A DNA stretch of 5,707 bases from contig JBAQZZ010000091.1 of assembly GCA_049791475.1 (NCBI GenBank), forward strand, positions 1 through 5,707. The letters are read 5' to 3'. Numbering within the stretch: the first letter of the stretch is position 1; every line of letters starts with the position of its first letter. The notes beneath the pieces are model-generated. The model did no database searches. It saw only the letters and a list, made by a program, of their open reading frames with translations, and was not told where the DNA came from. Origin of the DNA: CAXBID01 sp049791475 (GTDB lineage Bacteria; Bacteroidota; Bacteroidia; Flavobacteriales; Flavobacteriaceae). Below, one piece after another: positions 1-5,581 of this stretch. The translations under genes and the position numbers were made by a program.

Positions 1-10
1 GTTATGGGGT
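1..10 (+). repeat. Start box of cassette 1 (R'-like)
   Basis: GTTATGGGGT at the very first base of the window is the perfect 10-base reverse complement of ACCCCATAAC at 922-931. By analogy with attC sites, it is the right-hand end of a preceding palindrome that lies outside the window, and bases 2-10 belong to cassette 1. Confidence 0.65.
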
Positions 11-100
11 ATTCAATATGTAGCTAAGCTATTCACTTTGCAAGCTATCGTGAGAGCAGAAAAATTGAACGATTATAATAAAAAGGCAATCAGAATTGAA

Positions 101-589
101 ATGAGGAGAATTTTTCAAATTACCATCATATTTTTATTTAACCTTAGTTGCCGAACTAGTGATAATAATTCTGGTAATGAACTTACATACCAATACAAAG
201 TTGACAGTTACTACAATAACACAAATGAAGCAAAAAATTTTATCTCAACTAAGTATTATGACTCTAATGACAAATTATTAAGAGAAATTAAAAGAGATGG
301 CATTTGTATAGAGTATTTATATAACGAAAATAATAAGGTTGCTGAAACAGTAACTGGACGAAACTGTGATTTTGGTAGGAGGTCAATTTTTATCTACGAT
401 TCAGCTGGAAATCATTTGGGCAATTTTGAAACATTACAGGCAAATATAGATTTGGACACTGTAAATTTTGAACAAACTAAATTTTATAATGATTTGAATC
501 AGCTTGTAAAAGAAAAAATATCTGAAACAAAATCCATTGATGGAGAACTAATTGAAATCTGGAATTTATACAAATATGATAGGACTTAA
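101..589 (+). CDS. Lipoprotein with YD-like repeats, 5' part of a frameshifted gene
   Basis: I chose ATG 101 because it begins a clean lipoprotein signal peptide: MRRIF, then a hydrophobic stretch, ending LSC with the lipidation Cys at residue 17. The frame stays open upstream to a TTG at 38, but that start would put 21 polar residues ahead of the signal. The mature part has short beta-strand-like repeats around Y-[DN]-x-x-x-[KH]-L, for example YYDSNDKLLREI, YLYNENNKVAE and IYDSAGNHLG, resembling YD/RHS-type repeats seen in Bacteroidota envelope proteins. No enzymatic motif is visible and the function is unknown. The frame ends at TAA 587-589 just after a YKYD motif. The same repeat pattern resumes immediately in the -1 frame (583-930), so this is probably the N-terminal 60% of one protein of about 275 residues, separated by a one-base deletion or a sequencing error. 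It is the only gene of cassette 1. Confidence 0.6.
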   Translation: MRRIFQITIIFLFNLSCRTSDNNSGNELTYQYKVDSYYNNTNEAKNFISTKYYDSNDKLLREIKRDGICIEYLYNENNKVAETVTGRNCDFGRRSIFIYDSAGNHLGNFETLQANIDLDTVNFEQTKFYNDLNQLVKEKISETKSIDGELIEIWNLYKYDRT

Positions 590-930
590 AAACATCTTTG
601 GAAGTTAAAAAAAATGATTTTACAGCATGGTATGGCACTTATAAATACGATTCAACAGGCAAAATTTTAGAATTAAATAAGACCCGAAATGAAAGGTTTG
701 AAACTAAAACTTTCACTTATAATAATCTGGGCTTACTAATTGAAATAGAAAAGAAAAACAATGGAAAACTAATAACACCCATGGGTACATTTGACTCTCC
801 TGATAGGCGAATAATTTTCAAGTACGATTCAACAAATTTTTTATATGAAGAATCGATCTATGATAATGAAAAATTTACTGTCAAGACAATTAATGAAAAG
901 TCAGTCTTCAAAAATGAAAACACCCCATAA
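583..930 (+). pseudogene. 3' part of the frameshifted YD-repeat lipoprotein gene
   Basis: This frame is open from 583 (after TAG 580-582) to TAA 928-930 and has no ATG near its beginning. The earliest candidate start is TTG at 598, and the first in-frame ATG lies deep inside, at MGTF. It continues the repeats of the upstream frame: YKYDSTGKILEL, FTYNNLGLLIEI and FKYDSTNFLYEE. Joining the frames near 583-586 would give a continuous YKYD-x-DLKTSLEVKK sequence. The absence of a start, the continuity of repeats and the abrupt frame change make an independent gene unlikely. No signal peptide or membrane segment is present. The stop codon lies inside the closing box of cassette 1 (CCCCATAAC, 923-931), so the last residues and the stop are supplied by the recombination-site-like sequence. 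Confidence 0.6.
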
Positions 931-1057
931 CACTAAATATAGGTCATTGGGCAAATAGTGCTAAAGCTGAAAATGATTACATTTAAGAAAATATGTAAGG
1001 AATTGGTAGCTTGGAGCCTTGAAGTGCCCAACGCCCCATATTCTTAACGTTATGGGC
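922..1057 (+). repeat. attC-like palindrome 1 (between cassettes 1 and 2)
   Basis: The closing box ACCCCATAAC (922-931) can pair with the next start box GTTATGGGC (1049-1057) through eight bases. Inside it, AATAT (936-940) pairs with ATATT (1038-1042), GG (942-943) with CC (1035-1036), and TTGGGCA (947-953) with TGCCCAA (1025-1031). A loop of about 71 bases remains. The outer and inner arms are separated by a small unequal internal loop (4 against 6 bases), as in R and L boxes of attC sites. The loop carries AGTGCTAA (957-964), ATTACATT (976-983) and GCCTTGAA (1016-1023), all found again in the same order in palindrome 5. The length of about 135 bases is within the range known for attC sites. 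It may also act as a transcription terminator or carry a promoter, but I see no clear match to either. Confidence 0.7.
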
Positions 1058-1067
1058 ATATCAGCAA

Positions 1068-1799
1068 ATGAGAATACCTAAGATAAAAGGAGTAATTGAA
1101 CGAAGAATTTTAATCAACTATCAAGTTGACCAAGAGGTATTGACAAATTATTTGCCTGAACCTTTCAAGCCAAAACTTGTCAACGGAAAAGGTATTGCTG
1201 GAATTTGCCTGATTAGATTAAAAGAAATAAGACCAAAAGGACTTCCTAAACAAATTGGAATTAGCTCAGAAAATGGAGCTCACAGAATTGCTGTGGAGTG
1301 GATTGAAAATGGTGAACTAAAAGAAGGTGTTTACATTCCAAGAAGAGATACTTCATCACGGCTTAACTCATTGGCTGGCGGAACTATATTTCCAGGAGAG
1401 CATTACTTAGCCAAATTTACTGTGAACGAATCTGGAGGGAATTACGAAGTTTCATTCATTAGTGAAGACGAGACTTCTCTATCAATTAAGGCAACTGAAA
1501 CGACCAACTGGAACGAAGAAAGTGTCTTTGATAATTTGGAATGCGTATCAGACTTTTTTGAAAAAGGTGCTGTTGGATTTTCACCTGAACAAGGCAAAAA
1601 TAGTTTTGATGGACTTGAACTTAAGGCATACAATTGGAAAGTTTCGCTGTTAAATGTAGAAGACGTACAATCTAGCTTCTTTCAAAATCAAGATATATTT
1701 CCAGCAGGTTCCGTGAAATTTGACAATGCACTGTTAATGAAAGATATCGAGCATGAATGGATAGGACTTGATAGAATTAAAGCCCATAACATTGTATAA
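1068..1799 (+). CDS. DUF2071 (YqjF-like) family protein
   Basis: The 243-residue product matches the DUF2071/COG3361 family in length and layout. It shows an N-terminal YLPEPFKPKL segment (residues 28-37), AHRIAVEW (71-78), GVYIPRRDTSSRLN (87-100) and the FPGEHY motif (108-113), followed by a beta-rich C-terminal half. Related proteins have an acetoacetate-decarboxylase-like fold, but no reaction is established for the family and none can be assigned here. There is no signal peptide or membrane segment, so it is probably cytoplasmic. ATG 1068 is only 19 bases into cassette 2 and has no Shine-Dalgarno sequence, leaving no room for a promoter within the unit. At the 3' end the gene reads through the closing box GCCCATAAC (1782-1790) and stops at 1797-1799 inside the palindrome, so the tail KAHNIV is partly encoded by the attC-like site. 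It is the only gene of its cassette. Confidence 0.85.
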   Translation: MRIPKIKGVIERRILINYQVDQEVLTNYLPEPFKPKLVNGKGIAGICLIRLKEIRPKGLPKQIGISSENGAHRIAVEWIENGELKEGVYIPRRDTSSRLNSLAGGTIFPGEHYLAKFTVNESGGNYEVSFISEDETSLSIKATETTNWNEESVFDNLECVSDFFEKGAVGFSPEQGKNSFDGLELKAYNWKVSLLNVEDVQSSFFQNQDIFPAGSVKFDNALLMKDIEHEWIGLDRIKAHNIV

Positions 1800-2029
1800 A
1801 ACCCATTTGCTCCGCACCTTGTAGCAAAGTGTCTGCTGAATAGCCCGTAATTTATGCTTGCTTTTCATAGCTGGCAACCAAGGATATTGCTTTGGTCAAG
1901 TATAGTGCTTAATTATTCTAAGCTTTCGCAATTAATGAAGTGTATCAGTTTGTGGAGAAAGCATAAATCACTACTTTCAGTATTTCATAGCCTAGTATAG
2001 CAAACGGGTTTTATACAGGCGTTGTAGCC
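1782..2029 (+). repeat. attC-like palindrome 2 (between cassettes 2 and 3), long loop
   Basis: The closing box GCCCATAAC (1782-1790) is the reverse complement of the cassette 2 start (1049-1057), and the right end is the cassette 3 start GTTGTAGCC (2021-2029). The arms are the strongest of the array: TGTATAAAACCCATTTGCT (1793-1811) pairs with 1999-2017 at 18 of 19 positions, the exception being A1805. The intervening loop of 187 bases contains a second stem, ATTTATGCTT (1850-1859) with AAGCATAAAT (1959-1968), and a smaller hairpin around ACCAAG...TTTGGT near 1878-1896. The arm sequence is unrelated to those of palindromes 1, 3 and 5. The DUF2071 stop codon falls in the left arm. No gene is seen between 1800 and 2052. 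Confidence 0.7.
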
Positions 2030-2052
2030 AATACGCGAAAAAACCGAACTGA

Positions 2053-2694
2053 ATGAAAAAAATAATAATGCTTATGGGAATTTTATCATTCTTTGGGTGT
2101 GGAGCGAAAAGCTTAACACCCATAGAAACTGAATTAGTTAATAAGTTGGATTTTAACATCGAACTTATGAAAGAATTGAAAAATGAGACAAAGAGTGAAT
2201 TAATTCAGTTGCCTGCAATCGACCAAGAAACTGCGGATATTTTAGACGAATTCTACAGCGGAATTCACTCAACCATATCAGAAGAGAAAGCGAACTCGAT
2301 TGTAAAAAAATTAAAAGAAAAATTTAGAAAAAAAGGATATTTAATATTTGCTTTTACAGGCGAAGATGATTCAAAAAGCATTGGAGTTATTAAAGGGACT
2401 AATGACCTTGACATTTTGCGATATAGAAGAACAGACGGAATTAATCACGATTATGAAAATGACGATATTGTTGCAAAAATAGCGGAATGGAATGATAAAT
2501 TCGGATTGACTGTGATTGGTTGCGGACGAGATTGGCTTGAACTGGAATTTAAAAAGTTACCACGTGATTTAGACGCTTTTGCTGACGAAGTTTATGAATT
2601 CTGCCCCGACTCTGTTGACCAAGGTGTTGGAGAAGTAGAAAACTTAAAACTAATGATTAAAGAAATGAACGGAATTTGGTTGTGGTGGGACTAA
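2053..2694 (+). CDS. DUF4253 domain lipoprotein
   Basis: The 213-residue product starts with a short signal peptide (MKKII then a hydrophobic core) ending FFGC, with the putative lipidation Cys at residue 16. FFGC departs slightly from the strict lipobox, but such variants are common in Bacteroidota. The mature part has a helical, lysine/glutamate-rich segment (residues 22-95), a beta-strand segment YLIFAFTG (96-103), and the DUF4253 hallmark in the last third: WNDKFGLTVIGCGRDWLELEF in pieces from 146, LPRDLDAFADEVYEFCPDSV (169-188), DQG (189-191) and the terminal LWWD (210-213). The function of DUF4253 is not established. Many members are cytoplasmic, so a lipoprotein form tethered to an envelope membrane is notable. 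ATG 2053 lies 32 bases into cassette 3, and the stop lies 8 bases before the closing box. It is the only gene of its cassette. Confidence 0.85.
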   Translation: MKKIIMLMGILSFFGCGAKSLTPIETELVNKLDFNIELMKELKNETKSELIQLPAIDQETADILDEFYSGIHSTISEEKANSIVKKLKEKFRKKGYLIFAFTGEDDSKSIGVIKGTNDLDILRYRRTDGINHDYENDDIVAKIAEWNDKFGLTVIGCGRDWLELEFKKLPRDLDAFADEVYEFCPDSVDQGVGEVENLKLMIKEMNGIWLWWD

Positions 2695-2702
2695 AAAAGT
2701 AC

Positions 2703-2768
2703 TGGCTACAACAACACCTATACGCAATGCCCTACGGGACACTGCGCATAGCCAATACCTTGTAAGCA
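2703..2768 (+). repeat. attC-like palindrome 3 (between cassettes 3 and 4), compact
   Basis: The closing box TGGCTACAAC (2703-2712) is the exact reverse complement of the cassette 3 start (2021-2030). CTATACGCAATG (2718-2729) pairs with CACTGCGCATAG (2740-2751) except for two A-C mismatches, and the loop itself is a mini-hairpin CCC-TAC-GGG (2730-2738). The right box reads CTTGTAAGC (2759-2767), with C where the other junctions have G. At about 65 bases it is the shortest site and close to the size of classical short attC sites. The arms are nearly the same as those of palindrome 5, including the positions of both mismatches. Confidence 0.75.
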
Positions 2769-2779
2769 ATGAAACACCT

Positions 2780-3724
2780 ATGAAGAAATACCTTACGTTG
2801 TTATTCACATTGACCTTAATGGCCTCTTGTAAAAAAGAAGAAAGTGAACCTAGTCCTGTTATTGATAGCAGCCATATTGAATACTTTGGCTTTACTTTGA
2901 TTGATACATATTGGGATGATCCTACTGATAGTATTTCTAAAATTAACTATTCAGACGAGGTTCATTCATTTTCGAATTTAGCAGATATTTTAGTGGTATC
3001 ACCTTCTGACTATATCGTTGACAGAATAACTGCAATGGCCAATTTTGATATGAAAGCCGTACTACACCTGAATGAAATATTCTTTGAAAATGTTGGCACT
3101 GCCAGCCCTTCAGGTGCAGACTACGACTTAAGGTCAGACTATCAGCAAAGGTGGGATGATTTTGTTTCTTATAATTCGCTAAACTCAAATCAATCTAATA
3201 TTTTAACTTTTTATTTAGGAGAGGAACCAACATGGAATGGAATCTCATATATTGAGTTTAGCACAGCATCAGACTACGTGAAAAATCAGTTCCCAGAAGT
3301 TCCAATTTTGCTGATCGAGGCTTATCCAATAATTGACAGTTTGCAAGTTCCAACGAGTGTAGATTGGCTTGGTTTTGATCATTACTTCGTTAAAGACCCA
3401 ACTTCTGACGCTTCGTTTCAACAAGAATGGAAGACAATAAAATCAAAAAGGTCAACGACTAATCAAAAATTGGTTGTTATAATGGATTCGCATTATATCT
3501 CTTGGGCTCACGGAGATTTTGGCAATATCCAATTAAATGACATGAAGGATGTGGCTTTAAATTATTATGAACTAGCACTCTCTGAAACATCGACTATTGC
3601 GGTAATTGGGTACTATTGGCCAAATAGTTTTGAATTCCCAGAAGCGGTTGGAGCAAGAGGTATGCCTCAGATTGTAAAGGACGAGTACATCCGAATTGGC
3701 AAGGAAATCACAGGAAAAAAATAG
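2780..3724 (+). CDS. Probable surface lipoprotein with TIM-barrel-like (glycoside hydrolase-like) features
   Basis: The 314-residue product begins with a signal peptide ending MASC (Cys 17). It is followed by KKEES, which fits the lysine/acidic export signal (X-K-[DE]-[DE]-X after Cys) described for surface lipoproteins of Capnocytophaga and Bacteroides, so surface display is inferred. The mature part has regularly spaced hydrophobic strands: YFGFTLID (35-42), ADILVVSP (68-75), KAVLHLNEIFF (92-102), ILTFYLGEEPTW (141-152), PILLIEAYP (175-183), VDWLGFDHYF (194-203), KLVVIMDSH (230-238) and IAVIGYYWP (273-281). Eight strands with acidic or aromatic ends suggest a (beta/alpha)8 barrel like those of clan GH-A glycosidases. 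E148/E149 would be candidate acid/base residues at strand 4. I cannot match a named family and the catalytic pair is unproven. ATG 2780 lies 20 bases into cassette 4, and the stop is 3 bases before the closing box. Confidence 0.65.
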   Translation: MKKYLTLLFTLTLMASCKKEESEPSPVIDSSHIEYFGFTLIDTYWDDPTDSISKINYSDEVHSFSNLADILVVSPSDYIVDRITAMANFDMKAVLHLNEIFFENVGTASPSGADYDLRSDYQQRWDDFVSYNSLNSNQSNILTFYLGEEPTWNGISYIEFSTASDYVKNQFPEVPILLIEAYPIIDSLQVPTSVDWLGFDHYFVKDPTSDASFQQEWKTIKSKRSTTNQKLVVIMDSHYISWAHGDFGNIQLNDMKDVALNYYELALSETSTIAVIGYYWPNSFEFPEAVGARGMPQIVKDEYIRIGKEITGKK

Positions 3725-3727
3725 AAC

Positions 3728-3849
3728 TGCTTACAACAACTAAGCATTCGTGTGGTTGGTACAGCTTGTGCCGCCTGAGCGGTAACCTAACATAGCCTGT
3801 CCCGCGAGCGGGAAATGCAGTGTTGAGCGAATCTTAGCCTGCCAGAATT
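3728..3849 (+). repeat. attC-like palindrome 4 (end of cassette 4), right box degenerate
   Basis: TGCTTACAA (3728-3736) is the exact reverse complement of the cassette 4 start (2760-2768), and C3737 completes the usual AAC. The arms are CTAAGCATTCG (3740-3750) and CGAATCTTAG (3828-3837). They pair fully with C3745 bulged out, a feature that recalls the extrahelical bases of attC sites. The loop holds two perfect GC-rich hairpins: CCGC-CTGA-GCGG (3771-3782) and TCCCG-CGAG-CGGGA (3800-3813). By the spacing of the other sites, the next start box should lie near 3845-3850. Only ATTGCTGCTCC (3847-3857) is there, and its reverse complement does not occur downstream. The right border is therefore uncertain. 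Confidence 0.55.
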
Positions 3850-4205
3850 GCTGCTCCCTTATGGGTAAATCGAAGTGATAGCGTTTAATATCAAGGCTTA
3901 GAAGTGTGGGCTTTTAAGCTGGTAGGAGTAATCAAATCAAGAATTTTAATGCTTCATCTTATGATTTTTGATATTTTCATTGACTGGGAAGCTGTTTTTT
4001 ACCTACACTTTGGTATTTTGCTTTGCTTTTCGATGATTAATTATGATTTGACAGGCAAAGGATTTATGTTGTGAGTGAATCTAGAATAGTTAAAAAATAG
4101 TCGATTGTAAATGTGTAAGCGTTTGCGGCCGTTTGTTGTCGGTTAATTAAAATCATTAATATAAAGTGCGATAATAATATGTATCAACAATGTTGATATA
4201 TTTAT
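3838..4205. other. Gene-less stretch, possible remnant of a deleted cassette
   Basis: I see no convincing gene between the palindrome 4 arm and the cassette 5 start. The trinucleotide AAC, which closes every R''-like box of the array, occurs on the + strand only once here, at 4186-4188 inside a short palindrome, so no cassette end is recognisable. CCTGCCAG (3838-3845) can pair with CTGGTAGG (3919-3926) using one G-T wobble. An open frame from 3889 to TGA 4072-4074 could encode a 41-residue hydrophobic peptide from ATG 3949 (or 56 residues from GTG 3904), but it has no ribosome binding site or recognisable motif. My interpretation is that an unknown unit lost its gene and 3' end, fusing its left part to cassette 5. 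Confidence 0.4.
4182..4198. promoter_or_regulatory. Perfect 17-base palindrome upstream of the SDR gene, possible operator
   Basis: TATCAACA-A-TGTTGATA has two perfect 8-base arms around a single central base. It ends 7 bases before the cassette 5 start box and 55 bases before the SDR start codon. The size and symmetry suit a site for a dimeric repressor such as a MarR- or TetR-type protein, but no regulator gene is in the window. It could equally be the last hairpin of a degraded attC-like site. There is no T-run after it, so a terminator is less likely. Confidence 0.35.
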
Positions 4206-4214
4206 GTTATGCCT
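4206..4214 (+). repeat. Start box of cassette 5 (R'-like)
   Basis: GTTATGCCT is the exact reverse complement of AGGCATAAC at 5574-5582, which closes the same unit after both genes. No matching left arm or palindrome is recognisable immediately upstream, unlike the other junctions, which fits a deletion or decay of the preceding site. Confidence 0.6.
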
Positions 4215-4253
4215 CACCTAAAAAACTGAAATAGGGATAAAAGCCTTTGAAAT

Positions 4254-4967
4254 ATGGACAGAATCGTAATAATTACAGGAGTAAGCCGAGAATCAGGACT
4301 TGGCTTTGAAACAGCAAGGCAAATGAAAGACCTTGGATATAAAGTTATTATAACAGCCCGAGACTTGGGCAAAGTTTCAGAACTTGCTGAAAAAATCGGA
4401 GTTTCTTCCCGTCAATTAGATATTACGAATGATCAATCTATAAACGGACTTGTAAAAGACCTTGATAAGGAATTTGGCAAAATAGATGTTTTGATTAACA
4501 ATGCAGGTTCGTTCTTTGACCAAGGCGGAGAACCACTTTCGGCAGATATAGGGTTTATTAAAGAAGCTCTTGACACAAACCTTTTGGGTGCTTGGAGAAT
4601 GATAAAAGCATTTTACAACCTAATTGAAAAAAGTGGCCAGCCCAGAATTGTTAATGTTTCAAGTGGTGCAGGTTCATTTAATGATTCTATTTTCGGTCTT
4701 GCTTATCATTTTAGCAAAGTGCCCGTTTATGGAATTACCAAACTTGCTCTTAATGGACTAACAGTGAAGTTCGCAACACAATTTAAAGACAGTAAAATCA
4801 AAATTAATTCCGTTGACCCAGGTTTCACAGCTACTTATCCAGGAACCGAAGATTGGGGTGGCAGACCTGTAAATGAAGGTGCTAAAGGAATAGTTTGGGC
4901 TGCGACACTTCCTAATGATGGGCCTTCAGGTGGCTTTTTCAAGGATGGAGAACCAATAAATTGGTAA
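4254..4967 (+). CDS. Short-chain dehydrogenase/reductase (SDR family oxidoreductase)
   Basis: The 237-residue product is a complete classical-type SDR, an NAD(P)(H)-dependent oxidoreductase with a Rossmann fold, probably cytoplasmic. Visible motifs are the nucleotide-binding glycine motif TGVSRESGLG (8-17), LDIT (55-58), NNAG (82-85), DTNLLG with Asn 109, the catalytic Ser in NVSSGAG (134-140), YGITK (Tyr159, Lys163), VDPG (187-190) and the C-terminal GGFFKDGEPINW (226-237). Arg36 after the second strand (TARD) suggests NADP(H). The glycine motif has two more residues than the usual TGxxxGxG. The substrate is unknown; the overall pattern is closest to carbonyl-reductase-like SDRs. ATG 4254 lies 48 bases into cassette 5. 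A perfect palindrome at 4182-4198 might control it. The stop TAA overlaps the ATG of the next gene by one base, indicating an operon with translational coupling. Confidence 0.9.
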   Translation: MDRIVIITGVSRESGLGFETARQMKDLGYKVIITARDLGKVSELAEKIGVSSRQLDITNDQSINGLVKDLDKEFGKIDVLINNAGSFFDQGGEPLSADIGFIKEALDTNLLGAWRMIKAFYNLIEKSGQPRIVNVSSGAGSFNDSIFGLAYHFSKVPVYGITKLALNGLTVKFATQFKDSKIKINSVDPGFTATYPGTEDWGGRPVNEGAKGIVWAATLPNDGPSGGFFKDGEPINW

Positions 4968-5581
4968 TGGAACTATATAATGATGTACAAGCTTTTCACG
5001 CCAAATCAAGAAAAGAATGGCGAAAGTGGTTGGAGAAAAATCACTCGAAAGAAAAGTCTGTTTGGCTCGTTATCTATAAAAAGGAAAGTGAGATACCAAG
5101 TGTTTATTATCCCGAAGCGGTTGACGAAGCATTGTGTTTTGGTTGGATAGATAGTAAACCCAAGAAACGAGACGAAGACAGTTACTATCAGTTTTTTGCC
5201 AAAAGGAATCCAAAAAGCAATTGGAGCAAAGTGAATAAGGAGAAGATTGCGAAACTCATTGAAAAAGGTTTGATGCAGTCGGAAGCACTTGAAATGATAG
5301 AAATAGCCAAAGAAAACGGAACTTGGACTGCCTTAGACGAAGTTGAGAAACTGATAATTCCTGACGACTTGCAAGAGTTATTCTCAAAGAATAAAACATC
5401 ATTTGAAAATTGGCAGAACTTTCCACCTTCTTCAAAAAGGGGCATTTTGGAATGGATTTTAAACGCTAAAAAGCCCGAAACTAGATTGAATCGAATAATG
5501 GAAACTGTTTCACTTGCTGAGAAAAATATTAGAGCAAATCATTACAGACAACCTAAAAAAAATAAAATGGCGAAGGCATAA
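4967..5581 (+). CDS. YdeI/OmdA (OmpD-associated) family protein
   Basis: The 204-residue product matches the YdeI/OmpD-associated family (COG4430, Pfam OmdA) over its length. Seen are WRKWLEKNH (18-26), SVWLVIYKK (31-39), the signature YPEAVDEALCFGWIDS (48-63), RNPKSNWSKVN (80-90), IEIAKENGTW (111-120) and a C-terminal SSKRGILEWILNAKKPETR in pieces from 155. Family members are annotated as bacteriocin-protection proteins, but the biochemical role is not established. There is no signal peptide, so a cytoplasmic location is likely. I place the start at ATG 4967 because it overlaps the SDR stop as TAATG; a TTG at 4961 would only add two residues. The tail QPKKNKMAKA is basic. The final codons and the stop TAA (5579-5581) are inside the closing box AGGCATAAC of cassette 5. 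The pairing with an SDR may reflect a shared cassette rather than a pathway. Confidence 0.85.
   Translation: MELYNDVQAFHAKSRKEWRKWLEKNHSKEKSVWLVIYKKESEIPSVYYPEAVDEALCFGWIDSKPKKRDEDSYYQFFAKRNPKSNWSKVNKEKIAKLIEKGLMQSEALEMIEIAKENGTWTALDEVEKLIIPDDLQELFSKNKTSFENWQNFPPSSKRGILEWILNAKKPETRLNRIMETVSLAEKNIRANHYRQPKKNKMAKA

Noticed and set aside
33..40. TCACTTTG as a Bacteroidota -7 promoter element (TAnnTTTG)
   Set aside because: One base is off in the key TA and there is no TTG element at the expected distance upstream.
38..100. TTG at 38 as the start of the first lipoprotein gene
   Set aside because: It would place 21 polar residues before a well-formed signal peptide that begins at ATG 101.
583..614. 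Programmed -1 frameshifting to join the two YD-repeat frames
   Set aside because: No X-XXY-YYZ slippery heptamer lies in the right frame before the stop, and the A8 run at 607-614 is past it.
1442..1653. Open frames on both strands inside the DUF2071 gene
   Set aside because: They lie wholly within a well-supported gene and show no family features; they are shadows of it.
2943..3188. Minus-strand open frame inside the cassette 4 lipoprotein gene
   Set aside because: It is opposite a complete lipoprotein gene and has no recognisable domain.
3771..3813. GC-rich hairpins as a classical rho-independent terminator
   Set aside because: Neither hairpin is followed by a T-run on either strand; they sit in the loop of palindrome 4.
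3949..4074. Possible 41-residue hydrophobic peptide
   Set aside because: It has no ribosome binding site, start context or conserved motif, and frames of this length are expected by chance in AT-rich DNA.
4961..4966. TTG at 4961 as the start of the YdeI-family gene
   Set aside because: ATG 4967 overlaps the SDR stop as TAATG, a common coupling arrangement, and TTG adds only two residues.
5188..5445. Minus-strand open frame inside the YdeI-family gene
   Set aside because: It is antisense to conserved YdeI motifs and has a serine/phenylalanine-rich composition typical of a shadow frame.
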